Shown here: in pieces, positions 32,225-42,289 of the stretch
How positions within the stretch are numbered: the stretch's first letter is position 1
Layout: every line of letters begins with the position of its first letter
DNA from: Stictocephala bisonia
Taxonomy: Eukaryota > Arthropoda > Insecta > Hemiptera > Membracidae
Reading direction: 5' to 3'
NCBI GenBank assembly: GCA_035578905.1
Contig: JAQJVL010000161.1
Span: 1,567,020-1,631,019, forward strand
Length of the DNA stretch: 64,000 nucleotides
The notes under the pieces: model-generated
What the model saw: the letters and a program-made list of their open reading frames with translations, nothing else
What the model was told of the DNA's origin: nothing
Databases searched by the model: none
Position numbers and translations under genes: made by a program

Positions 32225-33401
32225 GTAACTCCTCTTGGACACCAACAATAACTAATTTTAATATACAGATGTTAAAAATGATACAAATTGTTTGTTCTAA
32301 CATTTAAACCTAGGGAACAAAACTAGTTCATCACAGTGATTATTTTTTAAATTAAAAAATATCAATGAACAATCATTGAATCTGTACAATATTTTTGAAG
32401 ACGCACTTCCATACTAGGTGTATTTTTTAAAATCTCGCTATACATTGGCCATATATTGTAACATTCTGGAAGTACTGGTGGAAGTGAGACAGCATTACTC
32501 TTTCCCTCGCCACTGGACTGACGCTTCTGTCGCACCAACTTATTGTTGGTCACAGTGGTAAACCCCGACCATGTCCCTGATCCTTCCCATACTCACTTTT
32601 GCAGAATTATACTTATGTCAACCGGACTGTAACTGTGATTGTACCTTATAATAATTTAAACAATAAATAATAACAATAACACAAAATTGTAAAATAACGC
32701 TGTTATTTTTTAGAACAACACTGAGAAGTTGATAGTTTCAGCCTCTTTATAGGGAAATCCACAATATGCTGTACTTTTTATTGGTAGTAATAACATCTTT
32801 TATCCAAAATTATTCTTCTGGTTATATTACTGAATGAAACCTGCATTACTTTATACATTGGCAGACAATTTTTTTGTGACATTCAAAAAGTACACAGAAC
32901 TAATAGTCTGAAACCAATTTTAGTAAAAACAAATAAATCAAACCGAACAAATGGAACTGCATCTTCACATTACCAAATTGTATTTGTCAAGCAATCATGA
33001 ATTGCGAATGCTTCTATGTGATACATTTATTTCAGTTACTAAAATATTAATATTTGAGCAGCAAGCATGATTTGTTTCTCACTTGCAACAATCACCACAT
33101 TAAAAATGCCTTGTAAAAATAAATGATAATTGGATTAACAAAAGTCTTGATGTCATACTGATTTATTATATTAGTGCTTAGAAATGTAAACTTAAATGGA
33201 ATAATTAAAAATTTTTATATTTAACTTTTTAAAACAAAATTGATACAAAAATTATGGCTGTACAATGTGAAAAATTCCATACAACTAAAAGTTGCTTTCC
33301 AACTATTAAACATATTTTAATAAAATGGGCAAAATTATAAAATGTATAATTTTACAGTTGCTGTGTTATATTTTTTGAAACACTCAAAGCACTAAAAATT
33401 A
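32225..33401 (+). other. HECTD1 intron, nothing recognised
   Basis: AT-rich, no open frame with a known motif. A 63-codon minus-strand frame at 32362-32553 shows no domain. Confidence 0.4.
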
Positions 33402-33465
33402 ATAGACTAAAATAGGGGTACTTTACCTTCACGTCAAACAGTTCACAGTGTGTGAGGTGAGAATA

Positions 33466-33510
33466 CCAACTACATGTTTCGCCGTGAATACGGCATCTTC
33501 AGGTTGAAGA
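33466..33510 (-). ncRNA. Candidate hammerhead ribozyme (left arm, antisense)
   Basis: Exact mirror of the right-arm motif. It would be active only in minus-strand transcripts; in plus-strand transcripts this segment would pair with the right-arm ribozyme. Confidence 0.6.
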
Positions 33511-33667
33511 ACATAAAAAATAAATAAGTCCCAGTGGGATGCGTCACAAATTAATTAAAAAACACAGTTTACACAAGGAAACATAGAACATTAAAACTTT
33601 TGGTAGGCCTACCACACACATTTCACGGTCCACGGCATGATCCGGAAGCAGACTGGAAACAATTCGA

Positions 33668-33916
33668 TTAAGTTACTCCTCCCACCACTCTTCTGTTATC
33701 AGTAGGGCAATGGTCGATTTGTCTAGGTCCACTGTTTAGAGACATAATTGTGTTGAAAATAGAATGAGACTTAAATTTTAGTTTTTCATTAAGTACGGAA
33801 TCTTTGGTATCGTTATTACTAAAACTTCTATAAATTTCAAATTGTTCCAGGGAGTCTAATTTGCTTCCTTTGTTGCAGATATGTAAAATATCTAAGCCAT
33901 TAATTAAATCGGCCAT
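33668..33916 (-). pseudogene. Penelope-like C-terminal coding fragment (left arm)
   Basis: The frame includes LDILHICNKGSKLDSLEQFE, IYRSFSNNDTKDSVLNEKLK and FKSHSIFNTI, the extreme C-terminus of GIY-YIG Penelope-like proteins. It covers the spacer and part of the left arm. The mirror copy is on the plus strand at about 33930-34085. Confidence 0.65.
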
Positions 33917-33928
33917 GGTGTGATTTTT

Positions 33929-34085
33929 TAGATATTTTACATATCTGCAACAAAGGAAGCAAATTAGACTCCCTGGAACAATTTGAAATTTATAGAAGTT
34001 TTAGTAATAACGATACCAAAGATTCCGTACTTAATGAAAAACTAAAATTTAAGTCGCATTCTATTTTCAACACAATTATGTCTCC
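33929..34085 (+). pseudogene. Penelope-like C-terminal coding fragment (right arm)
   Basis: Mirror image of the fragment in the left arm: the same GSKLDSLEQFEIYRSF and VLNEKLKFKSHSIFNT motifs appear on the plus strand. No intact gene remains. Confidence 0.6.
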
Positions 34086-34313
34086 AAACAGTGGACCTGG
34101 ACAAATCGACCATTGCCCTACTGATAACAGAAGAGTGGTGGGAGGAGTAACTTAATCGAATTGTTTCCAGTCTGCTTCCGGATCATGCCGTGGACCGTGA
34201 AATGTGTGTGGTAGGCCTACCAAAAGTTTTAATGTTCTATGTTTCCTTGTGTAAACTGTGTTTTTTAATTAATTTGTGACGCATCCCACTGGGACTTATT
34301 TATTTTTTATGTT

Positions 34314-34358
34314 CTTCAACCTGAAGATGCCGTATTCACGGCGAAACATGTAGTTGGT
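34314..34358 (+). ncRNA. Candidate hammerhead ribozyme (right arm)
   Basis: Stem I strand tcaac (34316-34320), core ctgaaga (34321-34327), stem II gccgt-attc-acggc (34329-34342), core gaaa (34343-34346), stem III ac/gt with a two-base loop (cleavage triplet gta ending 34352), stem I partner gttgg (34353-34357). Every expected stem pairs. It is transcribed in the HECTD1 sense direction. Confidence 0.72.
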
Positions 34359-34422
34359 ATTCTCACCTCACACACTGTGAACTGTTTGACGTGAAGGTAA
34401 AGTACACCCATTTTAGTCTATT

Positions 34423-35290
34423 TACAACAGTTCAGGGGCTACAAAATGGATTTTAAAAATTAATCTTAAAATTAAAAAAGTTTATATAAGTGAGCATTAA
34501 AGAAATTGGCAATATTCAGTATAAGCATAGATTACATGTGAACTTCTAGAATGTTCCTCACACAGAATGATGGGTGTTAATGTCAGCTGATCTTATGGAA
34601 TGAATCAGCTTCACCTGCCATGATGGCCTAGAACGTATCTTACTGTTTTCTTTTAAAACATGTTACGCCTACATTCATAAAACTCCTGAGTTTGGAAGTA
34701 AAGTGAATGCCCTAAATTGGGTTAATAAATAAGGTGAAATTGATCTAAAAAAATTCTAACAAAGTTGTGTTTAAGACCTAATTTTGGATATTTAGACAGG
34801 TTTGTTTATGTATATTTTTTTTTAGTTTAATACCTCTTCAACAAAGTGTATTTGTAGAATAACTGCTATTGAGTGTTAATTTAAAATATTTAATATAAAG
34901 TTGAAAATGTATGACATACTTAACTCAATTGAAATAAACAGTTAAAATGCCTGGGCGAAATCTTAACGTACAATTTAAAGAAACTTTACTCATGGAGGAA
35001 AAGAGTAAACAAGTCAAACATAACAAAACAGTTATTTACTTCAAAATAATATATGGTAGTGAAACAGTTTTCAAAACAAGCCATACAGCAAACGTAGAAA
35101 AAATCTGAAATAGAAAGAAAAATAGTAAGAATATGCATAAATAAAAAATGCTTTACAGATGGACATCGGAGGATATTGCCAAATATGTAAAGGTTTATGT
35201 AGAACAAATAGGACCTGTAACAAGTGTAATAAAAAGGTAAAGAATTTCATTTGTTCGACACTTTCCTAGAACTCTCTAGATAGCAAAACC
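34423..35290 (+). other. HECTD1 intron, nothing recognised
   Basis: AT-rich, without an identifiable repeat partner in the window. Confidence 0.4.
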
Positions 35291-35299
35291 TCAATAGAA

Positions 35300-35590
35300 T
35301 TTATAGATCAAATGTGGAAAAGCACAAATAAGATACATCGGTTGGCAGAAATAGAGGAGAGTATGAAGACATGGGGATAACAGTGGTAGATCTAAAAGAA
35401 GAAAAGTACAAAGAAAATGAGAATACTGAAAGACAAATATACCGAACTACAAATAAATACAGAAATATAACAAGATGAGTGGTTTCAGATGGACTGAGGA
35501 AGGTAAGGTATGACAAAATCAATAAGTACTGGGAAAGAGGAACAAAAATACCTTTCCAAGTATTGACTAAAGTGGTTCCATGAAGAAAAT
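35300..35590 (+). pseudogene. LINE C-terminal fragment
   Basis: Broken frames read HRLAEIEESMKTWG, TVVDLKEEKYKENE, then KYDKINKYWERGTKIPF. These resemble the last segment of RTE-like LINE proteins. It ends about 45 nt before the HECTD1 acceptor at 35632. Confidence 0.42.
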
Positions 35591-35632
35591 AAAAGGATAA
35601 GTTTGTAAGTCAAGCCACTTATGTTTTTCCAG

Positions 35633-35774
35633 GAAAGCTAGTCTCAGTTTGATCAAAAAGATGGTTCACTACATCCAGCCGTCCTTGTTGGTAGAGGCGT
35701 GCAGTCCAGAGAGCTCTACGTACAACCTGGGCATCATGCTTGTCGAGGTCATAGCCACTGTGCTCGACAATGAG
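35633..35774 (+). CDS. HECTD1: HECTD1 exon, second helical region
   Basis: The exon encodes KASLSLIKKMVHYI, SLLVEACSPESS, and NLGIMLVEVIATVLDNE. It matches the family block K-A-S-L-x-L-I-x-K-M and VEITATVLD. The acceptor is tttttccag at 35624-35632 and the donor is gag|gttagt, in phase 0. It is followed by a 15.9-kb intron. A LINE-like remnant ends about 50 nt before the acceptor without damaging it. Confidence 0.9.
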
Positions 35775-36344
35775 GTTAGTACTATAATGAAACATTTATA
35801 AGGGACAGTCAAGAGAGTAACAGTTCTTTTCTTCACCAAGGTTGGAATGGCCATTACTTAAAGATATAAATAAGAGGACATAAAATCAGCACTTGCCTGA
35901 AAATATTTCCCTATAGGTTGAATCATGAACAATTGATGATTGTTCCCCTTATCTCGTGGGATTCAAAACTAGACTTCAATGATTTTAGAAGTTGCCTGAA
36001 GGTAAACTAAAATACTAATGAAAAATGTGAATTACATTAGCATTTTCCTTGTTTTATTATGCATTTAGTGGTGTTAATAAACCAGTTTTACGATTGCGTC
36101 TTCATGTTCATTATATGAAGAACGGAAAAATTGTTTATTTTGTTACGCAATCATAATTATTTATAGCCCCTTAACCTACTCTAAATATTTTGAATATTCA
36201 AAATATTTAGACTAAACCTGTTAACAGTTCAAATTGATGTCATTGTTTTATTATTTCACAACATTTTTCGTTATAATGATACCATCTTCAGGCGAATACA
36301 AAAATAATTCGGCTCGTTCAAGAAATAATTATAAAAGAATAACA

Positions 36345-36481
36345 CACCTGAAGAAAATGCCAGTGGTATTGAACATTTGTGAGATAATCTGTTTATTTTG
36401 TGTTTGTTACTACTACTCTGATGTTAGTGAACTTGTCTTCTAAGGTAAGTTTGCTGATATCCTATCTCTCCAATATACTAA
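36345..36481 (+). mobile_element. Short retroelement nested in the inverted pair
   Basis: It runs from acctgaagaaaatgcc to ccaatatactaat and is flanked by aaaagaataacac at both sides. It equals the right half of the snap-back insertion at 26078-26401. Its start coincides with a hammerhead-like core (ctgaaga, tgcc/ggta hairpin, gaac). Confidence 0.6.
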
Positions 36482-36645
36482 TAAAAAGAATAACACAGAA
36501 AGCAATATATAATTTGACATTCAATATTTATTTAACTTAACAGAACTATATTGGTTGTTCTTTTCCTTTTCTATATTCTTTGTTTGTTATATATTGCCTT
36601 CTGTGTTTTAAATTTTTATAATTATTATCCTGAACAAGATATTTG

Positions 36646-36692
36646 TGTTTACCTGAAGATAGTATTATTATACCGAAATATGTTGTGAAATA
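36646..36692 (+). ncRNA. Candidate hammerhead ribozyme (Penelope-associated)
   Basis: Stem I strand tttac (36648-36652), core ctgaaga (36653-36659), stem II gtat...atac (36662-36673), core gaaa (36675-36678), short stem III with triplet gtt, stem I partner gtgaa (36685-36689), including one G-U pair. The inverted copy at about 36255-36300 no longer pairs in stem I and looks decayed. Confidence 0.6.
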
Positions 36693-36745
36693 ACAAAACA
36701 ATGACATCAATTTGAACTATTGAGAGGTTTACTCTAATCATTTTT

Positions 36746-39357
36746 ATTTTGTTACATTTTTACCAGATGTTCTTATTGTTGAGTTTGGAGCTTTATAAAA
36801 AAAATCACCTATTAAAGAATAACCAAATTTGAATTTGTGATGGATAACAAATATTTTATTTATATTGTAAGAATTTTATATCTCCTTCAATAAGTGTTTG
36901 GTTAGTATAACAAACAGTACTTTCTCAGGAATGATGATTTCAAGTGTAAGATTATGATTATGGAAGCATTGTAAATTTTGTTAATTTACATGTCCACCAC
37001 GATCTTTCACGAGATTTGTCAAAAAATAAATAAAACGATTGTTTTACTACTATCATTTGTTAAATACTATTAAAACATTTGTTAGTATTTATACTAAAAT
37101 CTAATTCTATATAGAATATTTTTTTTTAGTTAAACTCCAAACTTAAGTCAGTTCTGGTGAAACGTAAAAAACTAGGTACTTTTAATTGTAAACATAGTAA
37201 AAATTATCATTCAACTATAAACGATAAATACATTTATAATGAGAAAACGAAGATTTAATTCACTTTTTTATTGATAATTAGTTTACCTTTAAGAAACTTG
37301 TAAACACAGTGGAATCTACTTTAGATTCTTGTTACCTCGCAGGCTGAGATCGAGTTGAGGAATTTAGTAGTCTGTTTATCTTTAAAACTGTGGCTAAAAG
37401 CATGTGGACAGTTGAAATAAATCTAAATTTACATTAAATTTGTGTTCTATCATTCACATCCCTTTTGCTACAGGTTGCTATAATATTAATGTCATGATTA
37501 TACTTGTTTTGTTTATATATACCATCTTTGATAATTTTGTCATTATGGCTACCAAGCCATTTAAAAACGTAATTGCTGAAGGCAATACCACAAAAGTACC
37601 GGACACATCAGAACAACATTATTGAATAGTACAGTTTGCATGTGTTTGCAAACAGGTTAACTAATTTAATTTTGTATGTTTCCAACTAGATGTTGAACTA
37701 AAAAAGCATACATAAGCATAATAATTCTTTATTCAATTGTATGTTGAGTTTGATTTAGATATTTTAAATTTTATTTTAATTTATTTGTTCTTTGCCCTGC
37801 TATTTACAGCTTTAATTTATATCTTTTTATTTTAACCTTGGCTTACAAACAGTATTTTTGCTTCAACCAAAATTTTATAAATTGTACAGTAGACATAGAC
37901 TTTATTTACATGGTTGTGAAGGATAGTGATGTACTTATTAGTAATTTTTGTACATAGTACATACATACATTTTCTAAAATTACACTCTTTAGAAAAGTTT
38001 GTTGACTCAGACTGTATCCACAGTTCCAATATTACAATCTTAATTTTTCTTGCTCGAATTTTTATACCAGAAATTTTTTCTTAATTAAAACAGTTTTTAT
38101 CATTATTTAACAAAACATAATTGTTTTTTGTTAATAAATCACTGATCACATGCATAGATACAAAAAAATCAAGGTTTTTTTTTATATACCTACCTACTCA
38201 ACATACATTTTATAGACCACCTTACAAAATTAAACAAGTTTTAAGATCCCCTTCCCCCAGCCATGGCTCTAACATGTAAAAAGCCATTATCTTTGTTTCT
38301 AATGTTTTATTAACATTGTTCTAATGTTTTATGTCTAAATAGACATTAGTAAAAGAATACATATTTCCCTAATTGGTATCTTGTTTACAGTTTTGATTTT
38401 TAACATTTTTGGAGGTTTTAGAACGCTGAGTAAACATTTTCAACAATTATACATGTGATGAATGTTAGTTGATTATTTGTGTCAAAATAACTAAAATATA
38501 AATATTCTGTTTTATAAAACTAGTTGTAATGTTACTCTCTATTTGTCCAAGTATTGTACATTATAAATGATTGATATGTTTATAAAATACTTATTACTTT
38601 TACTTTTTTTCAACGGGTGGTTTTTATTTAATTAAGATATTGGGGAACCCTAACATCTGAGTGTCTTCAACAAAGCATGTGGTTGCAGATCTCTTATAGT
38701 TGGCCCAGTAATGAGGCCAGGCCTTGCTGGGCTCCAAAACTGGGCCGTCTCGTGCTCCGATGGGACCCGCAGGCCAAGTTTATTGTCGATAAAACTATGG
38801 TAACAGTTCAGCCAGGGGAAACGCATCTGTCCACATCCCTTGTAAAAAGTTGCCTCTATACGGACTGTACTCCATCCACGGTAGTTGTAATTGATCATGT
38901 AGTGTCGATTTTAGTTCTTTTTGAGGTGTATGAACATAATTTTATGTATGCAACCAGTCTGTTAGAGTCAAACTTAACTGAACTAAAACTTATATTTTGT
39001 TAGCAAAATAAGGTTTAATATCGATGCAGATAAAAAAAAATTTCAATGTTCGGTTTCCATTTAATTATCAGTAAATAAATGAAATTAGACTTTTTAGATA
39101 ACGAAAAAAAAAATTTTTTTTGCTCATTTACAAATTATATTTTATTGTAACTACCTGTTAGAAATATGGCAGTGGAAGATCTTTGTACACTTATGAAGAG
39201 CTCAATTTTGTATGAGACCAACCAACATATGTGTGTGTATATAGGTAAACAGCTGCTTTGCTCTGTTTACTCGCAAGAACAGAAAGTTTTGGAAATGTAA
39301 TGATAAATTGATTGTATAGATAGTCATCATTTTTTCAAATATATTAAATAGGGAATT
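36746..39357 (+). other. HECTD1 long intron, mostly featureless
   Basis: AT-rich sequence. At 38650-38900 there is a clearly more GC-rich block (agatctcttatagttggccc..., cgatgggacccgcaggccaa) without a recognised origin. Its open frames on both strands lack motifs. It may be an unclassified repeat. Confidence 0.4.
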
Positions 39358-40140
39358 AAGGGTGTGCTATGCAGCAAATTTTCTTCGATTCGATGCAGCA
39401 ATGTGATTCAAAGAATTTCGATTCGATGCAACTCGATTTGATGCACACATCAATAATTTATGGTTTTTATTAAGTTTTAGAAGTGGTTGAGTAAGAATAA
39501 TATCTTTTGATAAATGTACTGTATCTTGTTAGTACAAAGAAAGATAATTTAAAACATATATATTTTGATCATATAAATGTTAGCTAGTTTTTGTTAAATG
39601 TATGCAACAAAAATGTAAAAATTAACTTTATATCAAAATCAAAGTATGAAGATGAATCAAAATTAATATAAGGAATGTAAGATGAAGGGATTCACAGAAT
39701 GCAGTAGGCCTAAAGTACAATAAATCATAATTATTTTTAAATAGACTTTTAGGGCTCAATAAATTTTGTTTATTGTACTAAGCATGCTTATTTCATTAAA
39801 TAATTAAGGAAAAATATAGGAAAATCTAGTAATAAAGAACGTTGATGGCTCTGTATTAAATTCATTTAAATGCCAATAGTTGTACTTTGGTGTTGTTGTG
39901 GGAGAGTAACTGGTCAAAATAATCAAAATTTAATTTGTTACAGTTAAAAAATATATTTCACATACAAAAAGAAGAATGTATAAAATAATGGAAAATAACT
40001 TAATTATTGTTATTCACTATCGTAGTTGGAAAATGATGACAGAGACATATAAACTGATTTATTTTTCACTTAAAATGACTTGACTGAAATAAATATTGAT
40101 GCAAAGTCATACAAGCACCGATAAATAAAGATACTTTATT

Positions 40141-40980
40141 CATTGCTAAAGCCTCCTGAGCTGATATATATATAACAAATAATAAGGTTAACGTACCTTT
40201 TGTCGTCTTCAGCTACAAAATCTTCTTAATTGGATTACCGGTTTCAGAGTAAAAACTCCATGTTCACATCCATTGTACGTTGTCAAAAGTCACATCAAAA
40301 CATTATGCAAAAATTAAAGATTTATAAAAAATAATAAAACATATGATAACATTGCCGGTTGGTATGATGGTTAGATCCGGATTGAGCGTGCAGCTGGAAC
40401 GATGTTATCCAATGGTTATTTGACTTTGAATAATTTTATTTCTATCTGGCCGTCTGTCTTCTTTCATCGGTTGATGCAAATTTGTAATCCGATCAAATAA
40501 AATATTAAGGACATTCACACCAACCTAGATATTCTCCATAAATGTAATAAAGGAGCGACAATGAATACTCTTGAAAATTATGAAATATATAAAGCCATAA
40601 AAAGTAACCCAAATACTGTGCTTAATGAAAAATCAAAATTCTCTACAAATATTTTATTTGATCGGATTACAAATTTGCATCAACCGATGAAAGAAGACAG
40701 ACGGCCAGATAGAAATAAAATTATTCAAAGTCAAATAACCATTGGATAACATCGTTCCAGCTGCACGCTCAATCCGGATCTAACCATCATACCAACCGGC
40801 AATGTTATCATATGTTTTATTATTTTTTATAAATCTTTAATTTTTGCATAATGTTTTGATGTGACTTTTGACAACGTACAATGGATGTGAACATGGAGTT
40901 TTTACTCTGAAACCGGTAATCCAATTAAGAAGATTTTGTAGCTGAAGACGAAAAAAGGTACGTTAACCTTATTATTTGTT
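40141..40980 (+). mobile_element. Penelope-type palindrome with 13-bp target duplication
   Basis: Arms 40174-40506 and 40648-40980 are both 333 nt and near-perfect complements with a 141-nt spacer. Exact direct repeat aaagatactttat lies at 40127-40139 and 40981-40993. The insertion can be subtracted cleanly from hAT-like copy 2, which proves it is one event. No pairing hammerhead core was found here. Confidence 0.85.
40516..40748 (+). pseudogene. Penelope-like C-terminal coding fragment
   Basis: Frames give NLDILHKCNKGATMNTLENY, EIYKAIKSNPNTVLNEKSKF and NILFDRITNL, the same C-terminal block as at 33668-33916 but from a different subfamily. The segment spans the spacer and the beginning of the right arm. 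Confidence 0.65.
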
Positions 40981-41511
40981 AAAGATACTTTATCACAGAA
41001 TTTGTTTAGTAGAAGCATCATTTTGATTCAAGTATAACAATCCATTATTGTTTAGCCAATATATTAAAACTAATAAAACAGTATCAACAAATATTAAAAA
41101 TGTAATTGATTGAATACATTAATTGAGAGTTTTTATATTAATTCTAATTTAAAATATTTTCCAATAAAAAAGTTGAAAATATATGTTAAAAGAGAGATGC
41201 TTTTAATAATTAAAGTTTAATTATACTTCTTTTTAAATGCAAATAATCTTGAGTAAAGTATTTTAGAACACAGTGCCAACGGACTAACTGAAACGAAATT
41301 GACGAACGTGAATTATTGTTAAAAATGCAACAAGTTTGAATTTATAAAAGGACACAAGATAATACTGTGATTTGATTCGGAAATGTTTTGTTAGAAGGAT
41401 GACTAGGCCAGGTACCCTATCAGACAGGAAGTGATAGCAAAAGTAACGATAAGGAAAGGACTGATGTTATCTACAATATCTGCAATATTCGGCTGTTATC
41501 AGTAATATTTG

Positions 41512-41633
41512 GACTAATAATAATAATGTATAATCACGAGTAACATTCGCTCATCTACACTCATCACACTCATTCGAAATCCATATTCGCCCATATCTTG
41601 ACGATCGGCGTCTTATGAACAAACAAACAAAGA
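41512..41633 (+). repeat. 5'-truncated SINE with 19-bp target duplication
   Basis: The tail cattcgctcatctacactca ... ggcgtctta and an (aaac)n end are bounded by the direct repeat ctgttatcagtaatatttg at 41493-41511 and 41634-41652. The perfect duplication and tail show recent LINE-type mobilisation. Confidence 0.85.
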
Positions 41634-42289
41634 CTGTTATCAGTAATATTTGAAAACACAGTTGAAGACATAATTTATTTCACTATTCCAATTATCTAAC
41701 GCAACAATTTGTATTATTTATTATCAAATATGGATTCCAAAATATTTGCCGACTAACTGAAATACAGTAGATGGACTGTGTGTGATAATGTTCTACTGAT
41801 TCGTGGTACACTGCACACACGTAAATTACATAACACATACGCATTGCTTGATGGACTTTCATCATGTTCATATCAGTACGAGTTATCTCCCGGTCGAACT
41901 CTTGTTTCCGATATCGTGATATGACCAGGTTTGTGTCCAATCACGCTCATCCCTGTGCACTGTGAACAAAAACAAACTCGAGTAATAGTCATTTTACAAC
42001 TATTCTATTGTAAAATATTTTATTTAAAACACCAAAGTAGTAGTTTTATATGACACACCAATAAATATTATAGCTTAAAAAGGAATTTGTTGTTAATAAT
42101 TTGTAATTTTGGCGCATCAGAATGAATCTGAGACACCAATAATGCTTATGCATCGTGGCACTATCAATGCATCGTATTACTTTTGATGTATCGATATTTT
42201 GACTAGTCATGATTCGAATCGTTGATTCGATGCATCAATTCGAATCACATTGATTTATTGATGCTTTTCAATGTATCACACACCCCTAA

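Larger units (their letters stand above)
33402..34422 (+). mobile_element. Giant near-perfect palindrome of Penelope origin
   Basis: The left arm 33402-33895 and right arm 33929-34422 are both 494 nt and almost exactly complementary, joined by a 33-nt spacer. Each arm, read outward, encodes a Penelope-like C-terminus and then a hammerhead motif. The two arms are tail-out copies of the same element end. I saw only isolated mismatches, for instance near the outer tips and at about 33731/34093. Confidence 0.85.
36208..36736 (+). mobile_element. Penelope-type inverted pair with hammerhead ribozyme
   Basis: The left segment (tagactaaacctgttaacag... 36208-36310) returns inverted at about 36640-36736 (caatgacatcaatttgaact). 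Between them is a smaller insertion, 36345-36481, flanked by its own direct repeat aaaagaataacac. The arms are more diverged than those at 33402-34422, so this copy is older. Confidence 0.65.
39361..42287 (+). mobile_element. hAT-like non-autonomous element, copy 2
   Basis: The left end is aagggtgtgctatgcagc and the right end atgtatcacacacccct, an imperfect inverted pair. Flanking atagggaat and ataggaat may be target duplications. It aligns with copy 1 along its length by eye. It was later interrupted by a Penelope-type palindrome at 40141-40980 and a truncated SINE at 41512-41633. Near the right end the motif gattcgatgcatcaattcga and relatives recur. Confidence 0.7.

Noticed and set aside
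38650..39003. Overlapping frames on both strands in a GC-richer block
   Set aside because: No conserved motif on either strand; more likely an unclassified repeat than a gene.
40900..40965. Hammerhead in the 40141-40980 palindrome
   Set aside because: A ctgaaga core is present, but no stem II hairpin or gaaa follows at the right place.
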